Source: Ectothiorhodospira haloalkaliphila ATCC 51935 (GTDB lineage: Bacteria; Pseudomonadota; Gammaproteobacteria; Ectothiorhodospirales; Ectothiorhodospiraceae). Taken from it: a DNA stretch of 64,000 nt. This document shows positions 47,477 to 60,030 of this stretch, piece after piece. The notes beneath the pieces are model-generated. The model made no database searches. It worked only from the letters and a program-made list of their open reading frames with translations, and was not told the origin of the DNA. The DNA lies in NCBI RefSeq assembly GCF_000633935.1, contig NZ_KK214995.1, positions 99,408 through 163,407 on the forward strand, written 5' to 3'. The translations under genes were made by a program, and so were the position numbers. Each line of letters opens with the position of its first letter. The stretch's first letter is position 1.

Positions 47477-48226
47477 ATGAATTCAGAAGATACAGCCCCA
47501 ACAAGCAGCATCCTCCACGGCCTGCAGTCCGTGATTGACCTGGGTGGTCCGGTGGTGGTCATTTTGCTGGTCATGTCGGTGGTGGCGCTTACCGTCATCT
47601 TCGTCAAGATCTGGCAATTCAGTTGGCTGCGTCTGGGGGATCAGCGCAGCCTCGATGAGGCGCTGACGCACTGGCGTCAACACCAGGCTGACAAGGCGCT
47701 GGAAGTGCTCGCTCGATCCCGCAGTCCTGCCGCCCGGGTGGTGGAAACAGCTATCCAGGGTCGCCGGGACCCCAATATGCCCGAGCCCCTGATTCGGGAG
47801 GAAGTGGGGCGTATCGCTGCTGGCTGGCTGGAAAAACTGCGCAGCCAGTTCCGGGTGCTGGAGGTGATCGGTAGTCTGGCACCGTTACTGGGTCTGCTGG
47901 GAACCGTGCTGGGCATGATCGTGGCCTTCCAGCAATTGGAGGCGGCGGGTAACCGGGTGGACCCGGCCATCCTTTCAGGTGGCATCTGGGTGGCTCTGAT
48001 GACCACCGCCGTGGGCTTGGCCGTGGCCATCCCGGTGGTGGCGGTGCTCAATGGTCTGGAGCGTTGGCTGGAGCGGTTCCGCTATCGCCTTCAGGATGCG
48101 GTGACACAGGTCTTTACCGTGCGACCGCCGGAGCCGATCGCCGAACGTCAGGAAGAAGAGGGGCCAGCGGCTCGGCAGGCCCGCATCAAGCTCTGGAAGG
48201 GGCGGGCGGCCTCTGATGCAGATTGA
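47477..48226 (+). CDS. exbB: ExbB/TolQ-type proton channel subunit
   Basis: 249 residues, three membrane helices (about 23-45, 133-160, 172-195), with the conserved GLLGTVLGMIVAFQ and the third-helix ALMTTAVGLAVAIPVV. It forms the pentameric channel that, with ExbD, uses proton flow to energise TonB. ATG 47477. The last 11 bases overlap exbD. The C-terminus is longer and charged (ERQEEEGPAARQARIKLWKG). First gene of a Fur-box-preceded four-gene operon. Confidence 0.93.
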   Translation: MNSEDTAPTSSILHGLQSVIDLGGPVVVILLVMSVVALTVIFVKIWQFSWLRLGDQRSLDEALTHWRQHQADKALEVLARSRSPAARVVETAIQGRRDPNMPEPLIREEVGRIAAGWLEKLRSQFRVLEVIGSLAPLLGLLGTVLGMIVAFQQLEAAGNRVDPAILSGGIWVALMTTAVGLAVAIPVVAVLNGLERWLERFRYRLQDAVTQVFTVRPPEPIAERQEEEGPAARQARIKLWKGRAASDAD

Positions 48227-48614
48227 ACTGCCACCACCACGCCGACGGGCACTGATCAGCTTGACGCCCCTGATCGATGTGGTTTTCATTCTGCTGATTT
48301 TCTTCATGCTCGCCTCCAGCTTTCTCGACTGGAGCGCGGTGCCGCTGAGTACGCCCTCCGCTCAACAAACACCGGCGGTTGTGGATGAGCCCCCCTTGTC
48401 AGTGCGCATCTTCGTCGATTCGGGCGTGCGCATCGAGGGTGAGGCCGTGGAACGTGACGCCATCAGGAGTGTGGTCCGGCAGTATCTGGATGACCAGCCA
48501 GAGCGCACTGTGGTGGTGCAGCCCGAAGGTGGCGTGCCCCTGCAGCAGGTGGTGGATGTGCTGGATGAGGTGCGCCATGCCAATCCGCGCTCCATGAGGC
48601 TGGCCCGAGAGTAA
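48216..48614 (+). CDS. exbD: ExbD-type biopolymer transport protein, first copy
   Basis: 132 residues with one N-terminal membrane helix: SLTPLIDVVFILLIFFMLAS carries the essential Asp that takes part in proton translocation. The periplasmic domain (residues 50-132) has the ExbD/TolR fold pattern. It overlaps exbB by 11 bases and is followed after five bases by a second ExbD. Two ExbDs per operon are known in several TonB systems; they may form a heterodimer. Confidence 0.92.
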   Translation: MQIELPPPRRRALISLTPLIDVVFILLIFFMLASSFLDWSAVPLSTPSAQQTPAVVDEPPLSVRIFVDSGVRIEGEAVERDAIRSVVRQYLDDQPERTVVVQPEGGVPLQQVVDVLDEVRHANPRSMRLARE

Positions 48615-48619
48615 AGTCC

Positions 48620-49045
48620 ATGCATCTTCCCGAGTTTCCACAGCGTGAAGCGGATGAAAACCATCTCATCCCACTGATCAACATCGTCTTCCTGCTGCTG
48701 ATCTTCTTCATGGTGGCTGGTGCCTTGTCTTCCCAGGATGTGTTTGATGTGGAAGCTCCGGATTCGAGCATCGAAGAAGAGGTGAACGATGAGGGCTGGC
48801 TGGTCCTGCTGGGAGAGGGGGGGCGTCTGGCCTTCGAGAATGAGGAGCTGGAGAGTGAGGCCCTCAAGGCGCGTCTCGTGGAGGCCCTGGATGCGAGTGA
48901 AGGCGACGAAACCAGCCCCCAGCCCGCCGTGCGCATCAAGGCAGATCAGGCTGCCACCACAGAGGAACTGCTGGATCTGATGGAACTTCTCAGGGATGCC
49001 GGTGTGGAAAAAGTCATGCTGCTCACCGTGCTTGGTGATCATTGA
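48620..49045 (+). CDS. exbD: ExbD-type biopolymer transport protein, second copy
   Basis: 141 residues. Membrane helix around [20 protein letters not shown]: where ExbD1 has the proton-carrying Asp (PLID), this copy has Asn (PLIN), so the key acidic residue is missing at that position. The periplasmic part is strongly acidic. The ATG has a weak ribosome site; translation is probably coupled with the preceding gene. It is likely a structural or regulatory partner of ExbD1 rather than a second proton carrier. Confidence 0.88.
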   Translation: MHLPEFPQREADENHLIPLINIVFLLLIFFMVAGALSSQDVFDVEAPDSSIEEEVNDEGWLVLLGEGGRLAFENEELESEALKARLVEALDASEGDETSPQPAVRIKADQAATTEELLDLMELLRDAGVEKVMLLTVLGDH

Positions 49046-49047
49046 TC

Positions 49048-49818
49048 ATGCAGATTCGAGGTTTTCCATGGGTCGTTGCACTGCTCCTGGCCGTGGGGGT
49101 GCACGCCTCCGTGCTTTGGTACCTGGCGCGCACGGACACCGAGGTCGACGGCGCTGAAGCACCGGGTGAGTCCGGTGTGGTCATCGACCTGGGGCCTGCA
49201 GGCCGCACCCTTGGAGATCCGGAGGCACTGCCCGAACCGGAACCCGAGCCGGAGCCCGAACCGGAGCCCGAACCGGAGCCCGAACCGGAGCCCGAACCGG
49301 AGCCCGAACCCGAGCCCGAGCCCGAGCCAGAGCCCGAGCCGGAGCCAGAGCCCGAGCCAGAGCCCGAACCCGAGCCGGAGCCACAGCCCGAACCGGAGCC
49401 GGAGCCCCGCGAGCCCGCAGAGGATCATCCGCGGGAAGCGTCGGTCCAGGGGGAGGAAAGTGAGCATGAAGCCCCCATGGACGAGGTCCGTGACGCACCC
49501 GCTGCCGACCAGGGTGGAGGCGATCCCGCCGCAGAGCAGGATTATGCCCGGGAGCTGCGCGCCTGGCTGGAACGTCACAAGGAATATCCCCGTCAAGCTC
49601 AGCGTCGGCGACAGGAAGGGGTGGCCACGGTGCGGGTCACCATCGACCGGGATGGCAACGTGCTCTCTTACGAGCTGGAGCAGGGGTCCGGCCACGGTCT
49701 GCTGGATCGGGCGGTGGAGGACATGATCCGCCGTGCCGACCCATTACCCGCAATGCCCGCCGATATGGGACAGTCGCGTTTTACCTTCTCGCTCCCGGTC
49801 TCCTTCAACCTGCGTTAA
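49048..49818 (+). CDS. tonB: TonB energy transducer with long Glu-Pro spacer
   Basis: 256 residues. N-terminal membrane anchor at about 8-27 ([19 protein letters not shown]) containing the conserved His19. From about 62 to 120 the protein is almost pure Glu-Pro repeat, the rigid spacer that spans the periplasm, with no Lys-Pro section as in E. coli. The C-terminal domain (about 165-256) has [20 protein letters not shown], typical of TonB. A TTG at 49042 could add two residues, but ATG 49048 is preferred. Last gene of the exb operon. Confidence 0.93.
   Translation: MQIRGFPWVVALLLAVGVHASVLWYLARTDTEVDGAEAPGESGVVIDLGPAGRTLGDPEALPEPEPEPEPEPEPEPEPEPEPEPEPEPEPEPEPEPEPEPEPEPEPEPEPEPQPEPEPEPREPAEDHPREASVQGEESEHEAPMDEVRDAPAADQGGGDPAAEQDYARELRAWLERHKEYPRQAQRRRQEGVATVRVTIDRDGNVLSYELEQGSGHGLLDRAVEDMIRRADPLPAMPADMGQSRFTFSLPVSFNLR
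49231..49406 (+). repeat. In-frame Glu-Pro coding tandem repeat inside tonB
   Basis: About 29 consecutive six-base units of the form GAR-CCN, many grouped as 12-base GAACCGGAGCCC blocks. Near-identical units at 49249-49308 suggest recent slippage or unequal exchange; the later units vary more. Length change in steps of six bases keeps the reading frame. Confidence 0.9.
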
Positions 49819-49854
49819 CGGCTTGTGCCGGTGGTGATCGGGATAAGGCGCGTT

Positions 49855-52432
<2,578 letters not shown>

Positions 52433-52435
52433 TAG

Positions 52436-53725
<1,290 letters not shown>

Positions 53726-53734
53726 GGCCTCAAC

Positions 53735-53770
53735 GCGCCCCCCATTCCCGCGCGCGCGAGTGGGGGGCGC
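53735..53770 (+). terminator. Large GC-rich hairpin between eno and ftsB
   Basis: GCGCCCCCCA (53735-53744) and TGGGGGGCGC (53761-53770) are perfect 10-base arms; the 16-base loop contains an alternating CGCGCGCGCG tract. No T-run, so it may reduce rather than end readthrough into ftsB, or stabilise the eno mRNA 3' end. Confidence 0.5.
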
Positions 53771-53789
53771 TGCGCGCCTGGACAGGAAC

Positions 53790-54083
53790 ATGAAGTGGTT
53801 GACCGCCCTGCTGCTGGCCTTGCTGGTGGCCCTGCAGTACAAACTCTGGTTCGGTGAGGGCAACCCGCCCGAGGTCTGGCAATTGCGTGAGACCCTGGAG
53901 GCGCAACAGGTGGAGAACCGGCAATTACGTAGCCGTAATGAGGCCCTGGAAGCCGAAGTGATCGACCTCAAGACCGGACTGGACGCCATCGAGGAACGCG
54001 CCCGGCGAGAGCTGGGCATGATTGGCGAGGATGAGATCTTCTTCCAGGTAGTGGACCGACACCGCTTCCCCGAGTACCGATGA
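53790..54083 (+). CDS. ftsB: Cell division protein FtsB
   Basis: 97 residues. A single N-terminal membrane helix (WLTALLLALLVALQYKLWF) is followed by a leucine-rich coiled coil (about 35-75) and a short C-terminus with IEERARRELGMIGEDEIFF, a signature of FtsB. It links FtsL to FtsQ in the divisome. ATG 53790 has AGGA three bases earlier; the longer upstream frame is not conserved. Stop and ispD start lie in a tandem duplication (54072-54099). Confidence 0.93.
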   Translation: MKWLTALLLALLVALQYKLWFGEGNPPEVWQLRETLEAQQVENRQLRSRNEALEAEVIDLKTGLDAIEERARRELGMIGEDEIFFQVVDRHRFPEYR

Positions 54084-54099
54084 AAGAGTACCGATGAAA
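54072..54099 (+). repeat. Perfect 14-base tandem duplication at the ftsB/ispD junction
   Basis: GAGTACCGATGAAA occurs twice in direct succession (54072-54085 and 54086-54099). The ftsB stop TGA lies in copy one, overlapping an ATG (ATGA); the ispD start ATG lies in copy two. The first ATG opens only MKEYR before a stop. Confidence 0.95.
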
Positions 54100-54822
54100 C
54101 CTGAGCCAAGATTCTGGGCGGTGATTCCTGCCGCCGGCGTGGGCAGTCGCATGCGAGCCGACCGCCCCAAGCAGTACCTGCCCCTGGCCGGTCGCACCGT
54201 GATCGAGCAGACCCTGAATATCTTCCTGCGTCATCCTCGCATCGCCGGCGTGGTGGTGGCAGTGAGCCATGACGATGCCTATTTTCCTTCCCTATGCCCC
54301 ACCGCTGACAAGCCCCTCAAGGTGGTGGACGGTGGCGCCGAGCGCTGCCACTCGGTGTTGAATGCCCTGCGCGGCCTGGAGGCACTGGCTCAGCCTGATG
54401 ACTGGGTGCTGGTCCATGATGCCGCGCGCCCCTGTTTGAGTGACGAGGATCTGGAGGGTCTGATCCAGGCCCTGGGAGATGATCCGGTGGGCGGCATCCT
54501 GGCCACCCCGGTGAGGGACACCAAGAAGCGGGCCACACCCGATGGGCGCATTGCCGCCACGGTGGATCGCTCCGACCTTTGGCGAGCCTTCACGCCACAG
54601 ATGTTTCGCCTGGCCACCCTGGCAGGCGCCCTGGAGAAGGCACTGAACGACGGCTTCATGGTCACCGATGAAGCCTCGGCTCTGGAGCATGCCGGCCAGT
54701 CTCCCCGACTGGTGGAGGGCAGCGCCGAGAACATCAAGATCACCCGCCCCGAGGATCTGCGCCTGGCCGAGTTCTACCTGGCCGAGCGCAAGCGGGCATC
54801 CACGACCCGGAACGAGACATGA
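54094..54822 (+). CDS. ispD: 2-C-methyl-D-erythritol 4-phosphate cytidylyltransferase
   Basis: Third step of the MEP pathway: adds CMP to methylerythritol 4-phosphate. 242 residues. The CTP-binding N-terminal loop [18 protein letters not shown] and [10 protein letters not shown] are clear. ATG 54094 lies in the second copy of a 14-base duplication. The stop overlaps the ispF start (ATGA). With dxr and ispF in this window, three of seven pathway genes are here. Confidence 0.96.
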   Translation: MKPEPRFWAVIPAAGVGSRMRADRPKQYLPLAGRTVIEQTLNIFLRHPRIAGVVVAVSHDDAYFPSLCPTADKPLKVVDGGAERCHSVLNALRGLEALAQPDDWVLVHDAARPCLSDEDLEGLIQALGDDPVGGILATPVRDTKKRATPDGRIAATVDRSDLWRAFTPQMFRLATLAGALEKALNDGFMVTDEASALEHAGQSPRLVEGSAENIKITRPEDLRLAEFYLAERKRASTTRNET

Positions 54823-55298
54823 ACCTGCGTATTGGCCACGGCTACGACGTACACGCCTTCATGGAGGGCGATCACCTGATGATTGGCGGGGTGCATATTC
54901 CCCATGACCGGGCCTTCAAGGCCCATTCGGACGGCGACGTGCTGCTGCACGCCGTCAGTGACGCCATCCTTGGTGCGCTGGCCCTGGGTGACATCGGTCG
55001 GCATTTCCCGGACACGGACCCGGCCTTCAAGGGCGCGGACAGTCGTGACCTGCTGCGGCGTGTGATGGGGCAGGTCCGCGAGCGGGGCTGGAGAGTGGGC
55101 AATGTGGACGCCACCATTGCCGCCCAGGCCCCCAAGATGTCACCCCACGTGGATCGGATGCGGGCCCATATCGCCGAGGATCTCGGGGTGGAGGTCGAGC
55201 AGGTGAACGTCAAGGCCACCACCACCGAACGTCTGGGATTCGTGGGCCGCAAGGAAGGCATCGAGGCCCACGCGGTGGTGCTGCTGACCCGGGACTGA
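54819..55298 (+). CDS. ispF: 2-C-methyl-D-erythritol 2,4-cyclodiphosphate synthase
   Basis: Fifth MEP-pathway step, releasing CMP. 159 residues. Metal ligands Asp10 and His12 in GYDVHAF, the [14 protein letters not shown] segment, and C-terminal [17 protein letters not shown]. Overlaps ispD by four bases. In E. coli truD follows; here the operon ends in a hairpin facing fdxA. Confidence 0.96.
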   Translation: MNLRIGHGYDVHAFMEGDHLMIGGVHIPHDRAFKAHSDGDVLLHAVSDAILGALALGDIGRHFPDTDPAFKGADSRDLLRRVMGQVRERGWRVGNVDATIAAQAPKMSPHVDRMRAHIAEDLGVEVEQVNVKATTTERLGFVGRKEGIEAHAVVLLTRD

Positions 55299-55341
55299 AA
55301 CGCCTCCCGCCAGGGTCGGTAACCCTGGAGGAAGGGGCGTT
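55299..55341. terminator. Nested hairpin between convergent ispF and fdxA
   Basis: An inner perfect stem CCAGGGT-CGGTA-ACCCTGG (55310-55328) lies inside outer arms AACGCC/GGCGTT. No T-run on either side. The position between two convergent genes favours a bidirectional transcript end. Confidence 0.5.
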
Positions 55342-55349
55342 GCCTGGCG

Positions 55350-55673
55350 CTACCGCTCCAGGTGTTTCAACTTGTCCGGCTTCCCGTTCCATTCCTCCGC
55401 ATCCGGCAACGGATCCTTGCGCCGGGTGATCACCGGCCACTGCTGGGACAACTCCGCATTCAATTCCAGCATATGCTCCTGCCCATCAGGGACCTCATCC
55501 TCCGGCACGATGGCCTCGGCTGGGCACTCCGGCTCGCACAGGGAACAGTCGATGCATTCATCCGGGTCAATCACCAGAAAGTTGGGGCCCTCGTGAAAAC
55601 AGTCCACCGGGCAAACTTCCACACAGTCCGTGAACTTGCAGCGGATACAGTTCTCCAGTACCACAAACGTCAT
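55350..55673 (-). CDS. fdxA: Seven-iron ferredoxin FdxA
   Basis: 107 residues. Cysteines at 9, 12, 17, 21, 25, 40, 43, 46 and 50 match Azotobacter ferredoxin I, which carries one [3Fe-4S] and one [4Fe-4S] cluster; the C-terminal half is a long cap with a GQEHMLELN stretch. Low-potential electron carrier, possibly in redox regulation. It lies 191 bases downstream of mutS on the same strand, a gap containing a long palindrome (55782-55819) and presumably its own promoter. Confidence 0.94.
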   Translation of the reverse strand: MTFVVLENCIRCKFTDCVEVCPVDCFHEGPNFLVIDPDECIDCSLCEPECPAEAIVPEDEVPDGQEHMLELNAELSQQWPVITRRKDPLPDAEEWNGKPDKLKHLER

Positions 55674-55781
55674 CGCGCATATCCCTCCAGATGGGTGTGA
55701 TTGGGGCAGGCCCTGGCTGGCCCATGGAACAAGCCTGAGGCCTGAGCCAGCTTAACGTCAAGATCCCCTCATTTCGGTGCC

Positions 55782-55819
55782 GTTACCCCCAGGAAAACAG
55801 GGTTTTGCCAGGGGGTAAC
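55782..55819. promoter_or_regulatory. Near-perfect 38-base palindrome between mutS and fdxA
   Basis: GTTACCCCC (55782-55790) and GGGGGTAAC (55811-55819) pair perfectly. Inside, AGGAAAAC and GTTTTGCCA pair again with one mismatch and one bulge, around a very short loop. No T-run on the minus strand. It may be the end of the mutS transcript or an operator for fdxA. Confidence 0.5.
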
Positions 55820-55864
55820 GCTTGGCAGGTCATGAGATGAGGGACCGCGAACAACCCCGGGGGT

Positions 55865-58486
55865 TCACTTGCTGACCGATCCCGTTGCTTCCTCCTTGAT
55901 CAGCGACTGCAGCCGGTAAAGGGCCTCCAGGGCCTGCCGGGGGCTGAGATCATCCGGGCTCAGCGCTTCAACCGCCTCGCGCAGTGCCGTTGCGGCCGGG
56001 TCGACAGGTTCCGGTGGCGAGGGTGTCCAACCGCCGTCGGTACCAAAAAGGCTGAGTTGGGGGCTGTCGGCAGCCGCGCCGGCCAGGCTCTGCTGTTCCA
56101 GTTCCGACAGGCGCTCCCGGGCGCGCTGAATCACGCTGCGGGGCACACCGGCCAGTGCGGCCACGTGCAGACCATAACTCTGGTTGGCCGGCCCTTCTTT
56201 CAGGGCATGCAGGAAGACAATGCGCTCACCGTGCTCGATGGCATCGATGTGGACATTCACAATGGCGGGGAACTGCTCTGGCAGGGCGGTGAGTTCGAAA
56301 TAATGGGTGGCGAACAGACTGAACGCCCGGTTCTTGCGCGCCAGGTGTTCGGCGCAGGCCCAGGCGAGGGAGAGGCCATCGAAGGTACTGGTGCCACGGC
56401 CGATCTCATCCATGAGTACCAGGCTGCGATCAGTGGCATGGTTGAGGATGTTCGCGGCCTCGGTCATTTCCACCATGAACGTGGATCGGCCCGAGGCCAG
56501 GTCGTCACTGGCACCGATGCGGGTGAAGATGCGGTCCACAGGGCCCAGCCGGGCATGGCGAGCGGGCACGAAGCTGCCCACGTGGGCCATGAGCACAATC
56601 AGCGCGGCCTGACGCATGTACGTGGATTTACCACCCATATTGGGGCCGGTGATCACCAGCATGCGGCGCCGGTCGTGCATCTTCAGGTCGTTGGGCACGA
56701 ACGGGTCATCCAGCACCTGCTCCACCACCGGGTGCCGCCCTTCCTCGATGAGCAGTCCCGGTGTGTCGGTGAGTTCCGGCGCCCGATAGTCCAGGGTCTC
56801 GGCCCGTTCCGCCAGGTTGGACAGTACATCCAGTTCCGCCAGGCCCTCGGCGGTCTGACGCAGTCCCGGCAAGGGTGCATGCAGCTGTGTGAGCAGCGCC
56901 TCGTAAAGCTGTTTCTCCCGGGCCAGAGATCTTTCCCGCGCTGAGAGCACCTTGTCCTCGAAGCGCTTGAGTTCGGGCGTGATGAAGCGCTCCGCCCCCT
57001 TGAGGGTCTGGCGGCGAGTGTAATCCTCCGGCGCCTTGTCGGACTGGGTGCGACTGATCTCGATGTAATACCCATGCACACGGTTGTAGGCCACCTTGAG
57101 ATTGGCGATGCCCGTACGTTCCCGCTCCCGTTGCTCCAGGTCCACCAGGAACTGGTCGGCGTTCTCCGACAGACTGCGCAGTTCATCCAGTTCCGCGTCG
57201 TAGCCCGCTGCGATCACGCCACCGTCACGAATCAGGACCGGGGGCTGGTCGATCACGGCCCGGCGCAGCAGGTCCACCACTTGCGGGTGTTCGCCAATCT
57301 GCCCCGCCAGGGCGGTGATGCGCGGCGACGCCAGGGTAGCCAATTCCGACTGCAGGTTGGGCAGTTCTGCCAGGGAATCACGCAGGGTGGTGAGATCGCG
57401 AGGGCGGGCGGAACCCAAGGCCACCCGCGTGAGGATGCGCTCCAGGTCGCCAATCCCGCGCAGTTGCGTCTGAAGGGGCTCAAAGGCCTGCCGTTCCTGC
57501 AACTCTCCAACCGCTCCATGGCGCTCCTGCAGGGCCCGGCGATCCCGCAGGGGTTGATGCAGCCAACGGCCCAGCAGGCGGCTACCCATGGCCGTGACCG
57601 TGCGATCAAGCACGGAGGCCAGGGTGTTCTCATGGCCTCCGGACAGGTTCACGGTGAGTTCCAGATTCCGTCGACTGGCAGCATCCAGAATGATGCCGGC
57701 ATCGCGACTCTGCACGCTCAGGCCATCGATATGGGGCAGGGCGGTCTTCTGGGTATCCTTGACGTACTGCAGCAGGGCCCCTGCGGCACCAACTGCCCGG
57801 TGCATGTCCTCGCAGCCAAAGCCGGCCAGATCCCGAGTGCCGAACTGGCGGGTCAGCAGTTCCCGGGCGGCGTCCACCTCGAAATGCCACGGCGGCCGGC
57901 GGCGCACGCCCGTGCGTTCCGGGCCGGGCAGGGTCATGCCCTCGGGAATCAGGATCTCCGCCGGGCGCAGGCGTTCCAGCTCACCCAGCAGGGGCTCCGT
58001 GCCGGTGAGCTCCTGAACCTGAAAGCGCCCCGTGCTCAGGTCCAGGGCGGCCAGCCCGGTGTGTTCGCCATCGCCCCCAACGCACACCAGCAGATTGTCC
58101 CGGCGCTCCTCCAGCAGGGCATCCTCGGTGACCGTGCCTGGCGTGACCACGCGTACCACCTTGCGCTCCACCGGGCCCTTGCTGTTGCCCGGGTCCCCCA
58201 CCTGCTCACAGATGGCCACCGACTCTCCCAGTCGCAGCAGCCTGGCCAGATAGGACTCCACAGCATGCACGGGTACGCCCGCCATGGGGATGGGCTCCCC
58301 AGCGGACTGTCCGCGGCGGGTGAGGGTGATGTCCAGGAGTTTCGCCGCACGGGTGGCGTCGTCGAAGAAGAGCTCGTAGAAATCCCCCATGCGGTAGAAC
58401 AACAGGATGTCCGGATGCTCGGCCTTGATGCGAAGAAACTGCTGCATCATGGGTGTGTGTGCAGAATGGTTCTTTACTTCAGTCAC
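55865..58486 (-). CDS. mutS: DNA mismatch repair protein MutS
   Basis: 873 residues. The N-terminal mismatch-binding motif is in [15 protein letters not shown] (Phe-x-Glu as FYEL). The ABC-type ATPase has Walker [10 protein letters not shown], signature STFMVEM and Walker [17 protein letters not shown]; the C-terminus has SLFGTDGG and a short helical tail. GTG 58486 is the start. In many gammaproteobacteria mutS is near recA, as here (2.5 kb), and fdxA next to mutS is also common. Confidence 0.97.
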   Translation of the reverse strand: MTEVKNHSAHTPMMQQFLRIKAEHPDILLFYRMGDFYELFFDDATRAAKLLDITLTRRGQSAGEPIPMAGVPVHAVESYLARLLRLGESVAICEQVGDPGNSKGPVERKVVRVVTPGTVTEDALLEERRDNLLVCVGGDGEHTGLAALDLSTGRFQVQELTGTEPLLGELERLRPAEILIPEGMTLPGPERTGVRRRPPWHFEVDAARELLTRQFGTRDLAGFGCEDMHRAVGAAGALLQYVKDTQKTALPHIDGLSVQSRDAGIILDAASRRNLELTVNLSGGHENTLASVLDRTVTAMGSRLLGRWLHQPLRDRRALQERHGAVGELQERQAFEPLQTQLRGIGDLERILTRVALGSARPRDLTTLRDSLAELPNLQSELATLASPRITALAGQIGEHPQVVDLLRRAVIDQPPVLIRDGGVIAAGYDAELDELRSLSENADQFLVDLEQRERERTGIANLKVAYNRVHGYYIEISRTQSDKAPEDYTRRQTLKGAERFITPELKRFEDKVLSARERSLAREKQLYEALLTQLHAPLPGLRQTAEGLAELDVLSNLAERAETLDYRAPELTDTPGLLIEEGRHPVVEQVLDDPFVPNDLKMHDRRRMLVITGPNMGGKSTYMRQAALIVLMAHVGSFVPARHARLGPVDRIFTRIGASDDLASGRSTFMVEMTEAANILNHATDRSLVLMDEIGRGTSTFDGLSLAWACAEHLARKNRAFSLFATHYFELTALPEQFPAIVNVHIDAIEHGERIVFLHALKEGPANQSYGLHVAALAGVPRSVIQRARERLSELEQQSLAGAAADSPQLSLFGTDGGWTPSPPEPVDPAATALREAVEALSPDDLSPRQALEALYRLQSLIKEEATGSVSK

Positions 58487-58632
58487 TTAATGCCTTTTCT
58501 TGTCAAATGGTCCGAAGAATGTTCAACCGGCGACGGCCCGCGGGTTGCAATGCTCGGGATGATGCCCTTAAAAGGCCTGCAGGTGAAGGAAGCGGGCGCT
58601 GAACAACCCATCAGGATCGTCTAATCTCCCTA

Positions 58633-58719
58633 TAGGAGGAGCTGCATGGCCCTTCCGGGTCGCTCTTCCGCTCATGACGCAGCGGGTCGCTGCGCGGCCG
58701 GGCTCAGGCCCGGCCTTTT
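58633..58719 (+). promoter_or_regulatory. Leader with a second ribosome site, short frame and terminator-like hairpin
   Basis: A strong TAGGAGGA (58633-58640) precedes an ATG at 58646 that opens a frame MALPGRSSAHD... running through a perfect hairpin, GGCCGGGC-TCAG-GCCCGGCC followed by TTTT (58696-58719), and into the ribosome site of the next gene. This looks like a transcribed leader with conditional termination, or a small RNA of about 100 bases. The gap 58487-58632 shows no other feature. Confidence 0.4.
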
Positions 58720-58745
58720 CAGTCACGCAGATAGGAGGTTCGTCT

Positions 58746-59180
58746 ATGACAACATGGGTCATCGTCGCGGATGCGAGTCGGGCCAGGGTTTTCAGCGCCG
58801 AAAAGTCCTTCAGCCCCCTGGTGGAAGAGGAAGACTTCACGCATCCCGAGGCCCGATTGCACGAGCACGACCTGCAATCCGACCGAATGGGGCGAACGTT
58901 TGACAGCAGTGGCGATGGGCGTCATGCCATGGGGAGGGAGACGCCCCCCAAGAAGCATGAGGCCAACCGATTTGCGAGGGAATTGTGTGAGCGGCTCAAT
59001 GTGGCCCGCGCCAAGGGCCAGTTCAACAAGCTCTACATCATTGCCGCGCCCTCGTTCCTTGGAGCGCTGCGCGGCTGCATGAACGCGGTCACCCAGAAGT
59101 CCATCGCCGGGGAGATCGACAAGAACCTCACCACCCAGGATCCGGCCGATATCCGGCGGCAGCTACCGCAGTTCCTTTGA
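58746..59180 (+). CDS. Host attachment protein family (baeRF-like)
   Basis: 144 residues beginning MTTWVIVADASRARVFSAEK, the usual opening of the Host_attach family, whose fold is like archaeo-eukaryotic release factors. A central acidic/His part with HEHDLQSDRMGR is followed by FARELCERLNVA and C-terminal IIAAPSFLGALR. In Agrobacterium a member affects plant attachment; in most free-living bacteria the role is unknown, perhaps in ribosome or stress functions. AGGAGG is seven bases before ATG 58746. Confidence 0.82.
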   Translation: MTTWVIVADASRARVFSAEKSFSPLVEEEDFTHPEARLHEHDLQSDRMGRTFDSSGDGRHAMGRETPPKKHEANRFARELCERLNVARAKGQFNKLYIIAAPSFLGALRGCMNAVTQKSIAGEIDKNLTTQDPADIRRQLPQFL

Positions 59181-59205
59181 GCCAACGGCCCGTCCTGGGG
59201 CCGTG

Positions 59206-59240
59206 CCCCCACACCCGGGATCACCCCGTGGCTGTGGGGG
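59206..59240. terminator. Hairpin between convergent host-attachment gene and pcm
   Basis: CCCCCACA (59206-59213) and TGTGGGGG (59233-59240) form a perfect eight-pair stem with a 19-base loop that can itself pair. No T-run. Position suggests a shared transcript end. Confidence 0.4.
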
Positions 59241-59245
59241 TGTGC

Positions 59246-59905
59246 TCAGGACTCTCTCCCCACCAGGGGCACGAAGCGCACCGCCAGCACTCGCTGGCAA
59301 TCCAGTTCTCCCTCCTCATTGCGGGTGGCCACCACCAGGTCCTGGCTTTGCCAATTGGAGTTCACCGGGATCACCATGCGCCCCCCGGGCCGCAACTGGT
59401 CTTCAAGGCTGGCGGGAATGCGCGGAGCACCGGCGGTGACAATGATGGCGTCGAAGGGCGCTTCCTCCGGCCAACCGGCATGACCATCTCCGACCCGGGT
59501 ATGGATGTTCCCGTAGCCCAGGGCCCCCAGGCGTTCCTGAGCACCCTCGGCCAGCTCCGGTATGACTTCGATGGTAAAGACCTCCCGGGCCAGCTCCGCC
59601 AGGATGGCGGTCTGGTAGCCGCATCCTGTGCCCACCTCCAGTACCCGCGCCTCGGGGGGCAGGTCCAGCAGTTGTGTCATCAGGGCCACCACGAATGGTT
59701 GCGAGATGGTTTGCTGATGTCCGATGGGGAGGGCGGTGTTCTCCCAGGCATGACTTTGTTGCCCGGCCGGCACGAAGCGGTTCCGGGGTACCCGGGTCAG
59801 GGCCGCTTCCACCTCGGGCGACATGGATTGAAGGCCGGTGGTGTCAGCAGTGGCCTTGAAGTCAAGGCGAACCTGTTCAATGAGCCGGGCGACTGGATCT
59901 TTCAT
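59246..59905 (-). CDS. pcm: Protein-L-isoaspartate O-methyltransferase
   Basis: Repairs isoaspartyl residues in aged proteins, using SAM. 219 residues. SAM motif VLEVGTGCGYQTAILAEL, PIGHQQTISQPFVVALM, and FDAIIVTAGAPRIP are family signatures. In many gammaproteobacteria it lies with surE/nlpD/rpoS; here it stands alone between two unrelated genes. Confidence 0.94.
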   Translation of the reverse strand: MKDPVARLIEQVRLDFKATADTTGLQSMSPEVEAALTRVPRNRFVPAGQQSHAWENTALPIGHQQTISQPFVVALMTQLLDLPPEARVLEVGTGCGYQTAILAELAREVFTIEVIPELAEGAQERLGALGYGNIHTRVGDGHAGWPEEAPFDAIIVTAGAPRIPASLEDQLRPGGRMVIPVNSNWQSQDLVVATRNEEGELDCQRVLAVRFVPLVGRES

Positions 59906-60030
59906 GGCGCGGTATCTCCTGTCAACGCCTGGAACAAGCCCTGGAAGGCTCGTGTTTCACGGCATGATAGTATTTCGCGGGCGCGCTTGTAGAGGCCCGA
60001 ATCGATCCATCTAATGAACTGGGGGCATGC

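Noticed and set aside
49231-49406. Regular repeat considered as a CRISPR or satellite array
   Set aside because: Units are 6 or 12 bases with no spacers, and the reading frame of tonB continues through as Glu-Pro.
58646-58903. 85-codon frame overlapping the host-attachment gene
   Set aside because: Most of it is out of frame inside a clearly coding gene. Only its 5' part is kept, as a possible leader frame.
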